Positions 44,796 through 53,573 of a DNA stretch of 64,000 bases are shown here, in pieces. The translations under genes were made by a program, and so were the position numbers. Below the pieces are notes generated by a model that was not told the origin of the DNA, made no database searches, and saw only the letters and a list, made by a program, of their open reading frames with translations. The first letter of the stretch is position 1. Each line of letters opens with the position of its first letter. The stretch covers positions 1 to 64,000 of the forward strand of contig JAZQVO010000015.1 of assembly GCA_045631905.1 (NCBI GenBank). Direction: 5' to 3'. This DNA comes from HGM04593 sp045631905. Its GTDB lineage: Bacteria > Bacteroidota > Bacteroidia > Bacteroidales > Bacteroidaceae.

Positions 44796-45054
44796 TGTTC
44801 TCTTTTTATTATCTTATTATGGTCTTTTGCAGGCAAAAAACCTCTTTTTCCTAAATTTTGACGCGAAGATACAAAATATATGTGATTTTTTCCTTTTTGC
44901 AACTCCTTAAAATGGGTGTCGGGTTTCTATTTTTGTCTATTTAATGCAAATTTGTTAAAAAAGTAGAAGAGGACTTGCTCTTCTTTTACTAAAATAGTGG
45001 CTTAAAGTGTTGTTAAATAGCATAATCGCTGTTTTGTGTTTTGTGTCGAGCCGA
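44796..45054. other. Divergent intergenic region argS / rhomboid
   Basis: The 316 bases between argS and the rhomboid pair hold no gene. They contain the minus-strand -7 box of argS and the plus-strand promoter of the rhomboids. An imperfect inverted repeat lies near 44962-44990 (AGTAGAAGAG with CTCTTCTTTTACT, three-base bulge). Its role is unknown. Confidence 0.4.
44864..44871 (-). promoter_or_regulatory. Candidate promoter -7 box for argS
   Basis: On the minus strand TATCTTCG lies about 70 bases before the argS start. No -33 box is seen at the usual spacing. Confidence 0.35.
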
Positions 45055-45086
45055 TTTGTTTCTGTCGTCTCTTTGTATTATCTTCG
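45055..45086 (+). promoter_or_regulatory. Promoter for the rhomboid pair
   Basis: TTTG (45055-45058), 20 bases, then TATCTTCG (45079-45086), 25 bases before the first rhomboid start. Confidence 0.58.
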
Positions 45087-45111
45087 CGCCGTTTTAAAGA
45101 ATATGTAAATT

Positions 45112-45795
45112 ATGAACCAATTACCTGTTGTGACAAAGAATCTTATAGCCATAAATGTGCTGATGTTCTTTGCTATGATTGTGGCCGAAAAACATGGGAT
45201 AGACCTTAACGATTATTTGGGGTTGCATCTTTTCCTTGCCGATGATTTTTATCTTTTTCAGCCAATAACATATATGTTTATGCATGGTGGGTTTACTCAC
45301 CTGTTTTTCAACATGTTTACTCTCTTTATGTTTGGTTCGTTGATAGAGAGGGTGCTTGGCGAAAAGCGTTTTCTGGTGTTTTATATGGTTGCAGGAGTAG
45401 GTGCCGGTCTTGTGCAGGAGCTTGTGCAGTACATTTACTACGAGGTCTCTTTGTCCTCTTTTCAATATGTGAATCTTGGGCTTGGCGGTCTTGTGCCTAT
45501 GTCGGAGTATCTTAATCTGTGGGTGACTGTGGGTGCTTCGGGTGCTGTGTATGGCATATTAATTGCTTTTGCGATGATGTTCCCCAACCAGCGTATGTAT
45601 GTTATTCCTATACCATTTCCCATAAAGGCTAAATATTATGTGATGATTTTCGGTGCGATAGAGTTGCTCATGGGGCTCAGTAATAATGCGAGCGATAATG
45701 TGGCTCATTTTGCCCATCTGGGTGGCATGCTCTTCGGCTTTCTTTTGATAATTTATTGGCGTAAAAAAGGTAAAATCAGCGGTCCCTATGTTTAA
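45112..45795 (+). CDS. Rhomboid-family intramembrane serine protease
   Basis: This 227-residue membrane protein has about six helices. The rhomboid catalytic motif GASGAVYGI has Ser143, paired with His202 in HFAHLGGMLFG. The N-terminal loop HGGFTHLFFNMFTLFMFG carries the conserved HxxxN-like stabilising residues. It should cleave membrane-protein substrates within the bilayer; its substrate is unknown. It overlaps the next rhomboid gene by eight bases, so the two are made together. Confidence 0.9.
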   Translation: MNQLPVVTKNLIAINVLMFFAMIVAEKHGIDLNDYLGLHLFLADDFYLFQPITYMFMHGGFTHLFFNMFTLFMFGSLIERVLGEKRFLVFYMVAGVGAGLVQELVQYIYYEVSLSSFQYVNLGLGGLVPMSEYLNLWVTVGASGAVYGILIAFAMMFPNQRMYVIPIPFPIKAKYYVMIFGAIELLMGLSNNASDNVAHFAHLGGMLFGFLLIIYWRKKGKISGPYV

Positions 45796-46675
45796 GACTA
45801 TATACAAGAAATTCAAGGACGAAAATATTGTCGGGCAGTTTATTTTTATAAACATCGCCGTTTACATAATTGTCGCTTTCATCGGTGTTTTTGCCACACT
45901 TTTGCAGTGGAACAACCCCGTAGAGGAGTTTATGCAGTGGTTTAAATTGCCGGCCTCTTTTGGCGTGTTTATTACCCGCCCGTGGACGTTGTTCACATAT
46001 ATGTTCATACACGATCGCGTGATGCATATTTTGTGGAACATGCTTGCGCTCTATGGCTTTGGTCGCATATTCCTTTCTCTCTTTTCGGTGCGTCATTTTG
46101 TGGGTGTGTATATATTGGGCGGTCTCTTCGGCGGTCTCTTTTTTATACTGTCCTACAATATATTCCCCTATTTTGCCGGCTCTGTATCGAACGCATGGCT
46201 CATAGGTGCTTCGGCATCGGTGCTTGCAGTTGTGACAGCTTCGGCAACGAGGAGCCCGGCCTACTCTGTAAATCTCTTTGTCTTTGGTTCTGTGAGGCTT
46301 GTTACCATAGCGGTGCTTGTGGTTGTCTTCTCTTTGCTGATGCTTACTTCCGATAATGCAGGTGGCCATTTTGCGCATCTCGGCGGTATATTTGCCGGTT
46401 GGCTTTTTGCCTTTATGCTGAACAAGGGAAAGGATATGACAAGTTGGGTAAATAGAACGATAGATTTTTTTACCACGCTCTTCAAGTCGCGCAAGAGCAA
46501 GAAACGCACCTTCACCTATCACAGGAACGAGCGTTTTAAAGATTACGATTATAATGCCCGCAAAAAGGACGAGGAGGACGAGATAGACAAGATACTCGAA
46601 AAAGTGAAGGAGGGTGGTTACTCCTCGCTCACCGAGGAGGAGAAGAGACGTCTTTTCGAAGCGTCGCGCAAGTAG
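45788..46675 (+). CDS. Rhomboid-family protease with cytoplasmic C-terminal tail
   Basis: This 295-residue second rhomboid has catalytic Ser142 in GASASVLAVV and His197 in HFAHLGGIFAG. IHDRVMHILWNMLALYGFG is the conserved loop-1 and helix-2 region. Unlike its neighbour it has a ~75-residue charged C-terminal tail (SRKSKKRTFTYHRNERF, then a helical KKDEEDEIDKILEKVKEGG unit), probably cytoplasmic. Its start lies inside the end of the first rhomboid gene. A terminator follows 26 bases after its stop, so the pair is a two-gene operon. Confidence 0.9.
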   Translation: MFKTIYKKFKDENIVGQFIFINIAVYIIVAFIGVFATLLQWNNPVEEFMQWFKLPASFGVFITRPWTLFTYMFIHDRVMHILWNMLALYGFGRIFLSLFSVRHFVGVYILGGLFGGLFFILSYNIFPYFAGSVSNAWLIGASASVLAVVTASATRSPAYSVNLFVFGSVRLVTIAVLVVVFSLLMLTSDNAGGHFAHLGGIFAGWLFAFMLNKGKDMTSWVNRTIDFFTTLFKSRKSKKRTFTYHRNERFKDYDYNARKKDEEDEIDKILEKVKEGGYSSLTEEEKRRLFEASRK

Positions 46676-46700
46676 CGGGCATGCTTGTAACAATTTATTG

Positions 46701-46738
46701 CAAAAAGGCATTTTCGGTTGCGGAGATGCCTTTTTTGT
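46701..46738 (+). terminator. Terminator after the rhomboid pair
   Basis: CAAAAAGGCAT pairs with ATGCCTTTTTTG over a 14-base loop, with a T run built into the 3' arm. Confidence 0.75.
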
Positions 46739-46790
46739 TATTTATGGCAAAGAAAAGAGCCAATTATATTAATAATTAAGAAAAAAATGG

Positions 46791-46798
46791 TATATTTG
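46791..46798 (+). promoter_or_regulatory. Candidate promoter -7 box for secDF
   Basis: TATATTTG fits TAnnTTTG, 51 bases before the secDF start. No -33 box is clear. Confidence 0.4.
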
Positions 46799-46849
46799 CG
46801 CGCATTTTAAGGCACGAAACAAATAAATCATAAATAAATTTTAAACAAA

Positions 46850-49774
46850 ATGCAGAACAAAGGATTTGTAAAAGTTTTTGCGATACTGCTTACATTAGTG
46901 TGTATCTTTTACCTATCTTTCTCATTCGTAACAGGTTACCATGCAGGTAAGGCTGCCGAGCATCCCAAAGGCGAGCAATTTTATCTCGACTCGATGCTGA
47001 ATAAGAAAGTTTGGTTGGGTATCTACACTCTCAAACAGAGTCGCGAGATGGAGATTGGTCTTGGTTTGGACCTCAAAGGTGGTATGAACGTCGTGATGGA
47101 GGTTTCGGTTCCCGACATCATCAAGGCGTTGGCTAACAACAAAAAAGATGTAGCATTTAACCAGGCTATTACAGCTGCCAACGAGGTGGCAAAGACAAGC
47201 CAGAGTGACTACATAACAATTTTTGTAGATGAGTATAAGAAAATTGCTCCCGAGAGCTCTCTTGCATCGCTTTTTGCAACACAGCAGTTGAAGGACAAAG
47301 TGAACACACGCTCTACCGACGACGAGGTTGTAAAGGTGCTTAGAGATGAGGTTAAGGCTGCTATCGACAACTCATTCAACGTGCTACGTACACGTATCGA
47401 CCGCTTCGGTGTTGTACAGCCCAATATCCAGACTATGGAGGGTGCGCTTGGTCGTATAATGATTGAGCTTCCCGGTGTAAAAGAGCCCAAGCGTGTTCGC
47501 GACCTTTTGGAGGGCTCTGCAAACTTGCAGTTCTGGGAGACATATTCTGCAGGCGAGGTTGTTCCCGCTTTGGTAGCCTTGGATTCTAAGTTGGCCGAAA
47601 CAACAGAGAAACCTGCGACAGAAGAGACCGAGGCTGCAACAGAGGAGAAGGCCGATGCCGATATCGATGCCGCTTTGGCAGGCGAGGAGGAGAGCGTAGA
47701 TGTTGAGGAGATTAAAAAACAGCACCCCGTTCTTTCTCGTCTTCAAATTATGAATAACGAGGCAGCTCTCTCTCGTTGTGTTGTGGGTTATGCACATTAC
47801 AGCGATACAGCCGAGCTTAATAAGTTTATCGCATCTCGCGAGTTTAAGGCTGTGGCCCCCCGCGACTTGCACTTGCTTTGGGGTGTTGCCCCCGTCAGCG
47901 AGGAGGAGCAGATATTTGAGCTTTATGCAGTGAAAGGTGCTCAGGCTTCGCTCGAAGGCGATGTTGTGATGTCGGCTGCCGACTCTTTCGACCAGTATGG
48001 CAACCCCTGTGTTACTATGGCCATGAATGCACGTGGCTCTAACCAGTGGGCAAGACTTACAAAGAACAACATAGGCAAGGCTATCGCTATTGTGCTCGAC
48101 GGTTATGTTTACAGCGCTCCCGATGTACGCGGTGAAATTACCGGCGGACGTTCGGAGATTACAGGTAACTTCACTATTGAGGCTACAAAAGACTTGGCCA
48201 ACGTGCTTCGTTCGGGTAAGATGCCCGCACCCGCGCGCATCGTGCACGAAGATATAGTAGGTCCTTCGCTCGGTCAGGCTTCAATCAACCAAGGTATAAT
48301 GTCGTTCATCATCGCTTTCGTGCTTTTGATGGTTTACATGTGTGCCATTTATGGTCTTATCCCCGGTGCTGTGGCTAATGCCGCTCTGCTCATGAACCTT
48401 TTCTTCACACTTGGTGTGTTGGCATCGTTCCAGGCAGCTCTTACAATGTCGGGTATTGCAGGTATCGTGCTTACACTTGGTATGGCTGTCGATGCCAACG
48501 TGCTCATCTATGAGCGTGCCAAGGAGGAACTTCGTGCAGGTAAGAATACCCGCGTTGCTATTGCCGATGGTTACAAGAATGCTTTCTCGGCCATCTTCGA
48601 CTCTAACTTGACATCAATCATCACCGGTATCATATTGTTCTACTTCGGTACAGGTCCTATCCGTGGTTTCGCCACCACACTTATCATAGGTCTTTTGTCG
48701 TCGTTCTTTACAGCCGTGTTCCTTACACGTATCGTTTACGAGCACTTTATGGGCAAGGGTAAGTGGTTGAACCTCACCTTCACCACAAACTTCTCAAAGA
48801 AACTCATGGTGAACACAGCTTACGATTTCTTGAAGAAGTCTAAGACTTATATCACCGCTGTATTGGTTGTAATTGTTGTGATGATTGCTTCGCTTTGCGT
48901 TCGCGGTCTTAGCCAGAGCATCGACTTTACAGGTGGTCGCAACTTCGTTGTTCAGTTTGAGAAGGAGGTTGAGCCCGAGACCGTTCGTGCTCTCTTGCGC
49001 GAGAAGATTACCGAGGATAATGTTCAGGCTATTGCTCTTGGTACAAGCAAGAAGATTGTTCGTATAACAACCAACTATCGTATAGAGGACTCGGAGAAGA
49101 GTGTTGATACCGAGATTGCACAGATGCTTTACGATACATTTATGGCAGGCGACTTGTTGAGCAAGGATCTTACATTTGAGACCTTTACCGACTATGACAA
49201 CCGCGCAGGTGGTTCAATCATCAGCTCGCAGAAGGTTGGTCCCAGCATTGCCGAGGATATTAAGGATAGTGCTATCGTGTCGGTTATCTTGGCTCTCATA
49301 GCTATATTCCTTTATATACTTGTACGTTTCCGCAATGTGGCATTCAGCATCGGTTCTATCGTGGCTTTGGCAGGTGACGTGTTCCTCATCATAGGTTGCT
49401 ACTCGCTTTGCTATGGTTGGTTGCCCATGTCGTTGGAGATTGACCAGACATTTATCGGAGCTATCTTGACAGCTATCGGTTACTCTATCAACGATAAGGT
49501 GGTTATCTTCGACCGTATACGTGAGTTCTCTTATCTCTACCCCAAACGCGACAAGTATGCTCTCTTCAACGATTCGTTGAACACAACACTTGCTCGTACA
49601 ATAAATACATCGGTAAGTACTTTGGTTGTGTTGCTCTCAATCTTTGTTTTGGGTGGTGACAGCATTCGCAGTTTTGCTTTCGCAATGATTTTGGGTGTTG
49701 TGTTCGGCACACTGTCATCGTTGTACGTTGCTGCTCCTATCGCTTATCGTTTCTTGGTGAAAGGTAAAAAGTAA
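46850..49774 (+). CDS. secDF: Fused protein translocase subunit SecDF
   Basis: This 974-residue fusion of SecD and SecF uses the proton gradient to pull secreted proteins out of SecYEG. The SecD half has the first helix, then LGLDLKGGMNVVMEV and a large periplasmic part with an acidic insert (TEETEAATEEKADAD, about 260-285). The helices around MAVDANVLIYERAKEELRAG follow. The SecF half begins about residue 665 with SIDFTGGRNFVVQFE and ends with IGYSINDKVVIFDRIRE. The fusion is usual in Bacteroidetes. Strong codon bias suggests high expression. Confidence 0.95.
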   Translation: MQNKGFVKVFAILLTLVCIFYLSFSFVTGYHAGKAAEHPKGEQFYLDSMLNKKVWLGIYTLKQSREMEIGLGLDLKGGMNVVMEVSVPDIIKALANNKKDVAFNQAITAANEVAKTSQSDYITIFVDEYKKIAPESSLASLFATQQLKDKVNTRSTDDEVVKVLRDEVKAAIDNSFNVLRTRIDRFGVVQPNIQTMEGALGRIMIELPGVKEPKRVRDLLEGSANLQFWETYSAGEVVPALVALDSKLAETTEKPATEETEAATEEKADADIDAALAGEEESVDVEEIKKQHPVLSRLQIMNNEAALSRCVVGYAHYSDTAELNKFIASREFKAVAPRDLHLLWGVAPVSEEEQIFELYAVKGAQASLEGDVVMSAADSFDQYGNPCVTMAMNARGSNQWARLTKNNIGKAIAIVLDGYVYSAPDVRGEITGGRSEITGNFTIEATKDLANVLRSGKMPAPARIVHEDIVGPSLGQASINQGIMSFIIAFVLLMVYMCAIYGLIPGAVANAALLMNLFFTLGVLASFQAALTMSGIAGIVLTLGMAVDANVLIYERAKEELRAGKNTRVAIADGYKNAFSAIFDSNLTSIITGIILFYFGTGPIRGFATTLIIGLLSSFFTAVFLTRIVYEHFMGKGKWLNLTFTTNFSKKLMVNTAYDFLKKSKTYITAVLVVIVVMIASLCVRGLSQSIDFTGGRNFVVQFEKEVEPETVRALLREKITEDNVQAIALGTSKKIVRITTNYRIEDSEKSVDTEIAQMLYDTFMAGDLLSKDLTFETFTDYDNRAGGSIISSQKVGPSIAEDIKDSAIVSVILALIAIFLYILVRFRNVAFSIGSIVALAGDVFLIIGCYSLCYGWLPMSLEIDQTFIGAILTAIGYSINDKVVIFDRIREFSYLYPKRDKYALFNDSLNTTLARTINTSVSTLVVLLSIFVLGGDSIRSFAFAMILGVVFGTLSSLYVAAPIAYRFLVKGKK

Positions 49775-49791
49775 GATATAACATCTTAAAT

Positions 49792-49833
49792 AACAAAAAA
49801 AGGAAAATCCCACGGGATTTTCCTTTTTTTGTT
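49792..49833. terminator. Bidirectional terminator between secDF and the DUF2851 gene
   Basis: Two perfect 20-base arms (AACAAAAAAAGGAAAATCCC and its complement) are separated by two bases, with A and T tracts on each side for the convergent genes. Confidence 0.9.
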
Positions 49834-49847
49834 ATCCGGTGCTGTGT

Positions 49848-51137
49848 TTAGCTTACAGCTATCTGCTCCTTGAAGTAGTATTGTGCAAAACGGCAATAAC
49901 AGCATCGGTTTTTGTTGCAGTATGCGTTGTTAAGTTGTATGAGAGCCTGTGAGTCGGCCGCACACGTGGGGTGTACCCCTTGTTGCTCCCATTTACGGGT
50001 TATGCTGTTCTCTTCGCTTCTTGTTTCGTGTAACAGGTCCTCTGCTTTGTTGCATATTGCATAGTCGTACCGGTGCTTGCCATAGCTGTATAGCATGGGT
50101 ATCACAGCATTTATTATTAATATGTCGAGTTGCTTGTTGCTTATGTCGCCTGTGCCGACGGTGGTTGTACTACCAAATTGTGTGTGGTGTTGCCAATACC
50201 AGCTTGGCTGAACCTGCAAGAGCATGCGCAGGTCTCTGTTTGTGTGGCAGTCGATGATGCTTGCGATATCTGCTCTCTGACGGTAAAACAGGGCTCCGAG
50301 GCGCGATATGCGTATGTGTGGTGCCGAGTTGCCGTAGTTCCATATGTTGCAATCGACCTCGCTTAGGTTGAACTTGTTTTTCAGGAACTTGTATTCGCGG
50401 GTGAGCGTGGTGTAGTACTCGCACTCCGATGCGCTCTTGCGGTAGTACGTGGGTATGCTCTCTGTGTTTAACAGCCCGGCCTGCCCAAAGAGTATTGCCT
50501 CTATCTGTTCGATGCTGTTTTTATGCTTGCCGAGTGCTCGCATGTCGAGCACGTTTGCCCACTCTTCGAAGGCACGGCTCTGTATCCCAAAACCGAAACT
50601 GCGGGCCAGCAGTTTAAAAAGCACATCGTTCCACTGCCTGTCGCAGTTGTTGTACATCTCTTTAATCTTGGCCACTTTTTCCTCCATGCGTTCTACATAT
50701 AATCGCGAGAGGTAGTTGTTGAGGTGTAGCTTGCCATAGTTCTTTGCGATGGCGATGCAGGGGCGTAGCGAGTGCTCTCTAACCATCTTGTCATACTCGG
50801 CCTGTAAGGTTGCGGGGTATTTTATGCGTAGTTGGTGCACTGCTTCGCCGTTTCTTCTTAATGTTTCGATGTTGTCGTTAAGTATAATGTGCAGAATGGC
50901 GTTTCTGTGATGCGACGTTTTTGAGATGATATCCCTTTCCCAGTCGCTACTCTTTTCGTGGAGCACAACATCTCCGTTCCAGGTCTTGTTTCTGATTTTG
51001 ATTATAGCACCTTCGAAGACACCGTGTTTGTTCTCTTCACCGATGCTTATAATTTCAATACTGTCTCCCTTTGTGGTTCTTAGCCCTTTGCGTCTTAATA
51101 ACCCCTCTTCCCAAATAAAACTTAATAAACTTTTCAT
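49848..51137 (-). CDS. DUF2851 family protein
   Basis: This 429-residue protein is of the DUF2851 family, widespread in Bacteroidetes and without a known function. It has a mixed N-terminal domain with GAIIKIRNKTWNGDVVLHEKSSDWERD. The long helical middle (YVERMEEKVAKIKEMYNNCDRQWNDVLFKLLARSFGFG) is typical of the family. The C-terminus holds a cysteine cluster (HPTCAADSQ, then NAYCNKNRCCYCRF) that could bind a metal or an iron-sulfur cluster. It is preceded by a perfect Shine-Dalgarno sequence, rare in this genome. There is no nuclease or helicase motif that I can see. Confidence 0.85.
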   Translation of the reverse strand: MKSLLSFIWEEGLLRRKGLRTTKGDSIEIISIGEENKHGVFEGAIIKIRNKTWNGDVVLHEKSSDWERDIISKTSHHRNAILHIILNDNIETLRRNGEAVHQLRIKYPATLQAEYDKMVREHSLRPCIAIAKNYGKLHLNNYLSRLYVERMEEKVAKIKEMYNNCDRQWNDVLFKLLARSFGFGIQSRAFEEWANVLDMRALGKHKNSIEQIEAILFGQAGLLNTESIPTYYRKSASECEYYTTLTREYKFLKNKFNLSEVDCNIWNYGNSAPHIRISRLGALFYRQRADIASIIDCHTNRDLRMLLQVQPSWYWQHHTQFGSTTTVGTGDISNKQLDILIINAVIPMLYSYGKHRYDYAICNKAEDLLHETRSEENSITRKWEQQGVHPTCAADSQALIQLNNAYCNKNRCCYCRFAQYYFKEQIAVS

Positions 51138-51142
51138 AGTAA

Positions 51143-51150
51143 CCTCCTTT
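51143..51150 (-). promoter_or_regulatory. Strong Shine-Dalgarno sequence of the DUF2851 gene
   Basis: On the minus strand AAAGGAGG lies five bases before the ATG. Nearly all other genes in the window have no such match, so this one is likely to be translated in a different mode. Confidence 0.7.
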
Positions 51151-51171
51151 TTCTTGGTGCAAAAGAAATAA

Positions 51172-51208
51172 AGAACCCGCAGATTCTTTTTAAAAATCTG
51201 CGGGTTCT
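51172..51208 (-). terminator. Terminator after pgpH
   Basis: AGAACCCGCAGATT (51172-51185) pairs perfectly with AATCTGCGGGTTCT (51195-51208) over a 9-base loop. It lies about 60 bases downstream of the minus-strand pgpH gene and before the DUF2851 gene. Confidence 0.7.
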
Positions 51209-51269
51209 ATGTTCTTTTTTAACGTTTATTTGCAAACGCTTGCGCGTACATATTATATATAGTATGTGG

Positions 51270-53312
51270 TTATTTGCTTTCGGGGTAGCTTATGCGTGTG
51301 TGGTATATTGCTTTCAGACGCTTTTTGAATACCTCTTTTATCAGGTGAATCTCGCGGAAATTTAACGGGCACTCGTTAAGCTCTCCACCGCTTACCTTGC
51401 CACCTACTACCTGGTCCACTATTTTGTCGATATTTTCGGCGGTGTACTCTTTTATGCTGTGCGAGGCGGCCTCTACACAGTCGGCAAGCATGAGTATGCC
51501 TTGCTCTTTTGTGGTGGGGGCAGGGCCGGGGTAGGTAAATACGCTTTCGTCAATCTCCTCTCCGGGGTGTTCGTTTTTGTATGTTATGTAGAAATATCCT
51601 GTTTTCGATACTCCGTGGTGAGTGGTGATAAACTCTCTTATTTTGCGTGGCAGGTGGTGTTGCTCGGCTATGGCGAGCCCGTCGGTAACGTGTTTGATGA
51701 TTATCTGTGCGCTCTCCTGGGGAGTTTTTTCATCGTGCGGGTTTATTACTCCATTCTGGTTCTCTGTAAAATATATATGGTTCGATATTTTGCCTATATC
51801 GTGGTATAGTGCTCCTGTGCGCACCTCGAGGCTGTTGGCTCCTATGTTGCGTGCGGCCTCTGCTGCGAGGTTGCCCACCTGCATCGAGTGCTGGAATGTT
51901 CCGGGTGCCTCTTGCGATAGTTTTTGCAACAGCTGGTTGTTGAGGTTAGACAGCTCAATGAGTGTGATGCTCGAAACAAACCCAAGCAGTTTTTCTATAA
52001 TAAACATGAGGGGGTAGGCAAAAAGTATCAATAGTGAGCTTATTATAAAATAGATGTACATGATGAGGTTCATCTTTGTGATGTCGTTTTCTACAATAAG
52101 CTCGTAGCAGAGGAACGAGGCGCAGTAGGTCGCAAAAACGATGAATGCGCTACGGAACATCTGCGAGCGCGAAGAGAGCTCTCTGAGGCTGAGTATGGCG
52201 GTGTAGCCTGCCATAATTTGCAGGAGAACAAACTCGTAGGGCGAGTTGAGCATTATAGAGCATAACAGTATGCTTATGGTGTGGGTGATTATTGCCGTAC
52301 GGGTTGTGGTAAAGAGGCATAGCATCATGGGGGTTAGTGCAAACGGTAGCAAAAATACGTTACTGAAACGCGCCTGCATCATTATGCCTACAATAACGGG
52401 GAACGCCGTGGCGGACAGAATTACCAATATGAATTTATTGTTGTTGTTTTTTATCTCATGGTTGTATATGTATACGTATGAGAGCAATATGGCAAAGGCT
52501 ATTATGACAAACAGTATCTGCCCGGCAAGCATGGTGGTCGATTTGTAGTTGCTATCCTTTCTGCTATCCATCTCATATTGGTACGATTTGAGAATCCTGT
52601 AAGTCAGAGGGTCTACAATATCTCCTCGGGCTACAATCTTTTGCCCGTTCTGAACAATACCATCGCTGATGGGTAGCGACTCGAGCTCCTCTTCGAGCAG
52701 TTTGGCTGTTCTTGCCGAGTCGAATGTGATGTTGGGTACAAGCAACCCCTTTAAGCCGTAGCTCTCTATTACCCTGCGTGGGAAGGTGTCGGCCGACAGC
52801 AGTTTGTTGTATGCGATATCGGGTGTCAGGAGGTTCTTCCTGTCGAATGTGGTAGAGATGTTGCCGTTTACAATATTTATCTTTTCAACATTGTTGCTCT
52901 TTGCATACTCTTCGTGCGACACAATGCCTTGGTTGTAGAGCGAGATGAGTGTGTTGTAGTATTTTATGTACGAAAAGGCCGGTATCTCCTCGCTTGCTTT
53001 GTTGTAGAACCTTGTTTTGAGTGCTCTGAGCGATTTTGTTGCCGTTGCCGTGTCTTTCACAAAGTACGGGATAAAATTTTGGGCGATACTATCCTTCTCC
53101 CTTGCTATCTGAACATCGCTTTTGTATATGGGAAAGTCGAACGTCGCTATAATCTGCCCGTAGTTCCATGGTGCCGACTCGCTGTAATTGTAGTTGAAGA
53201 CGTTGTTGCGGGGCATGAAGTATATTATAAGTCCTGCGCAGGTTATTGCCAAGATGGCTTGTGTCAATATCCTGAAATGTTTGCCTAATACCTTTTTAAT
53301 ATTCTCTTTCAT
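51270..53312 (-). CDS. pgpH: Membrane HD-domain phosphodiesterase, PgpH/7TMR-HD type
   Basis: This 680-residue protein has an N-terminal helix and an extracytoplasmic 7TMR-HD domain (about 50-250). Seven membrane helices follow (about 265-465), then a cytoplasmic HD domain with QHSMQVGNLAAEAARNIGANS and the HD signature YHDIGK (about 500-505). Listeria PgpH of this architecture hydrolyses cyclic di-AMP, so that is the likely activity; the diadenylate cyclase is not in the window. Later metal ligands (ITTHHG, LADCVEAAS) are present. It is monocistronic with its own promoter and terminator. Confidence 0.88.
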   Translation of the reverse strand: MKENIKKVLGKHFRILTQAILAITCAGLIIYFMPRNNVFNYNYSESAPWNYGQIIATFDFPIYKSDVQIAREKDSIAQNFIPYFVKDTATATKSLRALKTRFYNKASEEIPAFSYIKYYNTLISLYNQGIVSHEEYAKSNNVEKINIVNGNISTTFDRKNLLTPDIAYNKLLSADTFPRRVIESYGLKGLLVPNITFDSARTAKLLEEELESLPISDGIVQNGQKIVARGDIVDPLTYRILKSYQYEMDSRKDSNYKSTTMLAGQILFVIIAFAILLSYVYIYNHEIKNNNNKFILVILSATAFPVIVGIMMQARFSNVFLLPFALTPMMLCLFTTTRTAIITHTISILLCSIMLNSPYEFVLLQIMAGYTAILSLRELSSRSQMFRSAFIVFATYCASFLCYELIVENDITKMNLIMYIYFIISSLLILFAYPLMFIIEKLLGFVSSITLIELSNLNNQLLQKLSQEAPGTFQHSMQVGNLAAEAARNIGANSLEVRTGALYHDIGKISNHIYFTENQNGVINPHDEKTPQESAQIIIKHVTDGLAIAEQHHLPRKIREFITTHHGVSKTGYFYITYKNEHPGEEIDESVFTYPGPAPTTKEQGILMLADCVEAASHSIKEYTAENIDKIVDQVVGGKVSGGELNECPLNFREIHLIKEVFKKRLKAIYHTRISYPESK

Positions 53313-53334
53313 AACAATATTGTTCTATATATTA

Positions 53335-53364
53335 CAAAAGTAGTAAAAAAAGGCGAATATCAAA
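53335..53364 (-). promoter_or_regulatory. Promoter for pgpH
   Basis: On the minus strand TTTG (53364-53361), 18 bases, then TACTTTTG (53342-53335), 22 bases before the start codon. Confidence 0.5.
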
Positions 53365-53381
53365 GTGTTGCCTCTCTTTCT

Positions 53382-53414
53382 TTGGTGTGTATGTGCCAAG
53401 TTGGTGTGTATGTG
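53382..53414. repeat. Two direct 14-base repeats between pgpH and gltX
   Basis: TTGGTGTGTATGTG occurs at 53382-53395 and 53401-53414, with a 19-base period (about two helical turns). It sits upstream of both divergent promoters and may be a regulator site. Confidence 0.5.
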
Positions 53415-53462
53415 ATAATATTGCACAAAAAGTGTGTGCGTTCTAAAAATAAATCGATTTAT

Positions 53463-53493
53463 TTTGTTAAAAACTCAACTTGTAGTATTTTTG
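53463..53493 (+). promoter_or_regulatory. Promoter for gltX-waaA
   Basis: TTTG (53463-53466), 19 bases, then TATTTTTG (53486-53493), 80 bases before the gltX ATG. Confidence 0.58.
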
Positions 53494-53573
53494 TACAGTT
53501 ATAATTTGCGATACATGTGCGTTTGCGCAAAAGAACAAGCAAACAAAGTTGTGTCGCCCTAAAAAAGAGTAAA

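Noticed and set aside
45776..46711. 311-codon minus-strand frame
   Set aside because: Mirror of the second rhomboid gene; low-quality protein composition.
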